Positions 63,614-64,000 of a stretch of 64,000 nt of DNA are shown here, piece after piece (within the stretch, counting starts at the first letter, position 1; the number at the start of each line of letters is the position of its first letter). The stretch is taken from assembly GCF_006540305.1 (NCBI RefSeq), contig NZ_BJOR01000001.1, forward strand, positions 5,456,001 through 5,520,000. The letters are read 5' to 3'. Source of the DNA: Streptomyces sp. 6-11-2. GTDB lineage: Bacteria; Actinomycetota; Actinomycetes; Streptomycetales; Streptomycetaceae. The position numbers and the translations under genes are program-made. The notes beneath the pieces are model-generated. The model worked only from the letters and a program-made list of their open reading frames with translations, was not told where the DNA came from and did not search any database.

Positions 63614-64000
63614 ATGCACAAGCCACTGCGTATCGCGGCCCTCGCCGCCACCTGCGCCCTCACCGGTGCCGTGATCTACGGCGCCGGTGCGGCCACGGCA
63701 GGTCAGTCGACCGCCAACTCCACCCACGAGCCCTACAACATCGGGCTCCTCACCCAGGACATCGACACCTACTACGGCACCAAGCTCGACGCCGACGGTG
63801 TCTACCAGGCGTCCCCGGACAGCCCGTACGCCAAGGACCTCGCGCGCGTCGACGCCGACGCCAAGAAGTGGATCGACAAGGCGGCGGACAAGGCGGGCCA
63901 CAAGGGCAAGAACAAGCCGGCCGTCGTCTTCGACATCGACGACACGCTGCTGCTCAGCCTGGACTACGAGAAGAAGAACAGCTACGGCTACAACAGCGCC
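63614..64000 (+). CDS. Secreted HAD-superfamily acid phosphatase (class B type), truncated by window end
   Basis: The first 129 codons of a secreted acid phosphatase (PF03767 type). A Sec signal (LRIAALAATCALTGAVIYGA, ending near ATA-GQ) precedes a region with ARVDADAKKWIDKAADKA. The HAD nucleophile motif PAVVFDIDDTLLLSLDYE is intact. It would release phosphate from organic monoesters outside the cell. The 3' end lies beyond 64000. The upstream motif shared with the EEP gene suggests common control. Confidence 0.9.
   Translation, partial: MHKPLRIAALAATCALTGAVIYGAGAATAGQSTANSTHEPYNIGLLTQDIDTYYGTKLDADGVYQASPDSPYAKDLARVDADAKKWIDKAADKAGHKGKNKPAVVFDIDDTLLLSLDYEKKNSYGYNSA

Overview
The window is a stretch of high-GC actinobacterial chromosome, almost certainly Streptomyces. 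The evidence is the G/C third-position codon use, frequent GTG/TTG starts, many ATGA/GTGA stop-start overlaps, sugar ABC importers without their own ATPase, and a gene order (tkt-tal-zwf-opcA-pgl, ctaB/ctaA, suf operon, dapD, dapA) that I recognise from Streptomyces core chromosomes. Two genes run off the edges: a PadR regulator on the left and a secreted acid phosphatase on the right.

Region 1 (1-7.2 kb) is a glucoside-uptake cluster: PadR regulator, a non-lipidated binding protein, a GH13 alpha-glucosidase, a lipoprotein binding protein and two permeases. Three copies of a 15-bp imperfect palindrome in its intergenic regions look like the PadR operators. Region 2 (7.2-15.2 kb) is the minus-strand pentose-phosphate operon tkt-tal-zwf-opcA-pgl, separated from region 1 by a 19-bp bidirectional terminator hairpin and divergent from ctaB. 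Region 3 (15.3-20.5 kb) holds a small conserved protein, an amidohydrolase, ctaA, an ABC-2 exporter pair and an AAC(3)-type acetyltransferase. Region 4 (20.6-27.3 kb) is the SUF iron-sulfur assembly operon: Cys-containing SufR-type regulator, sufB, sufD, Rieske ferredoxin, sufC, sufS, sufU, sufT. Region 5 (27.4-29.4 kb) has an SMR efflux pump with its TetR regulator, then dapD.

Region 6 (29.4-33 kb) is accessory and decaying. A 14-bp direct repeat of the dapD 3' end bounds a 1.6-kb islet containing an IS5-type transposase scrap, a DUF6980-like gene, a 57-aa His/Asp-repeat protein and a glycosyltransferase remnant. A dapA-type gene and a multiply frameshifted conserved gene follow. Region 7 (33-41.4 kb) has an Act_Holin-X/DUF3618 pair, an ArsR regulator with an SRPBCC protein, a secreted endonuclease/exonuclease/phosphatase, a large conserved protein and two TerD-family genes.

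Region 8 (41.4-46.5 kb) is a polyol-type operon: DeoR regulator, lipoprotein, two permeases and a zinc alcohol/sorbitol dehydrogenase. Region 9 (46.7-63.5 kb) is a pectin/uronate locus interrupted by unrelated genes. It contains a uronate dehydrogenase-like SDR, an unrecognised 399-aa protein, a GntR regulator, a DHDPS-family dehydratase/aldolase, an IlvD/Edd sugar-acid dehydratase, two permeases, a Gfo/Idh/MocA oxidoreductase, a DUF6807 protein, a lipoprotein binding protein, a secreted pectate lyase and a Tat-exported pectin methylesterase. Three AAGCGCTT operators link the transporter genes. The inferred logic is that the secreted enzymes demethylate and cleave pectin, the importer takes up fragments, and the dehydrogenase and dehydratases feed a non-phosphorylative path towards 2-oxoglutarate.

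The most novel-looking items are the His/Asp-repeat microprotein and its islet, a shared ACGCGCGTAGA motif at two secreted phosphoesterase genes 26 kb apart, a permease with a Cna-B/SdrD-like domain inserted between membrane segments, and a roughly 150-bp degenerate triplicated intergenic repeat at 50.3-50.7 kb. I saw no rRNA, tRNA or CRISPR array.
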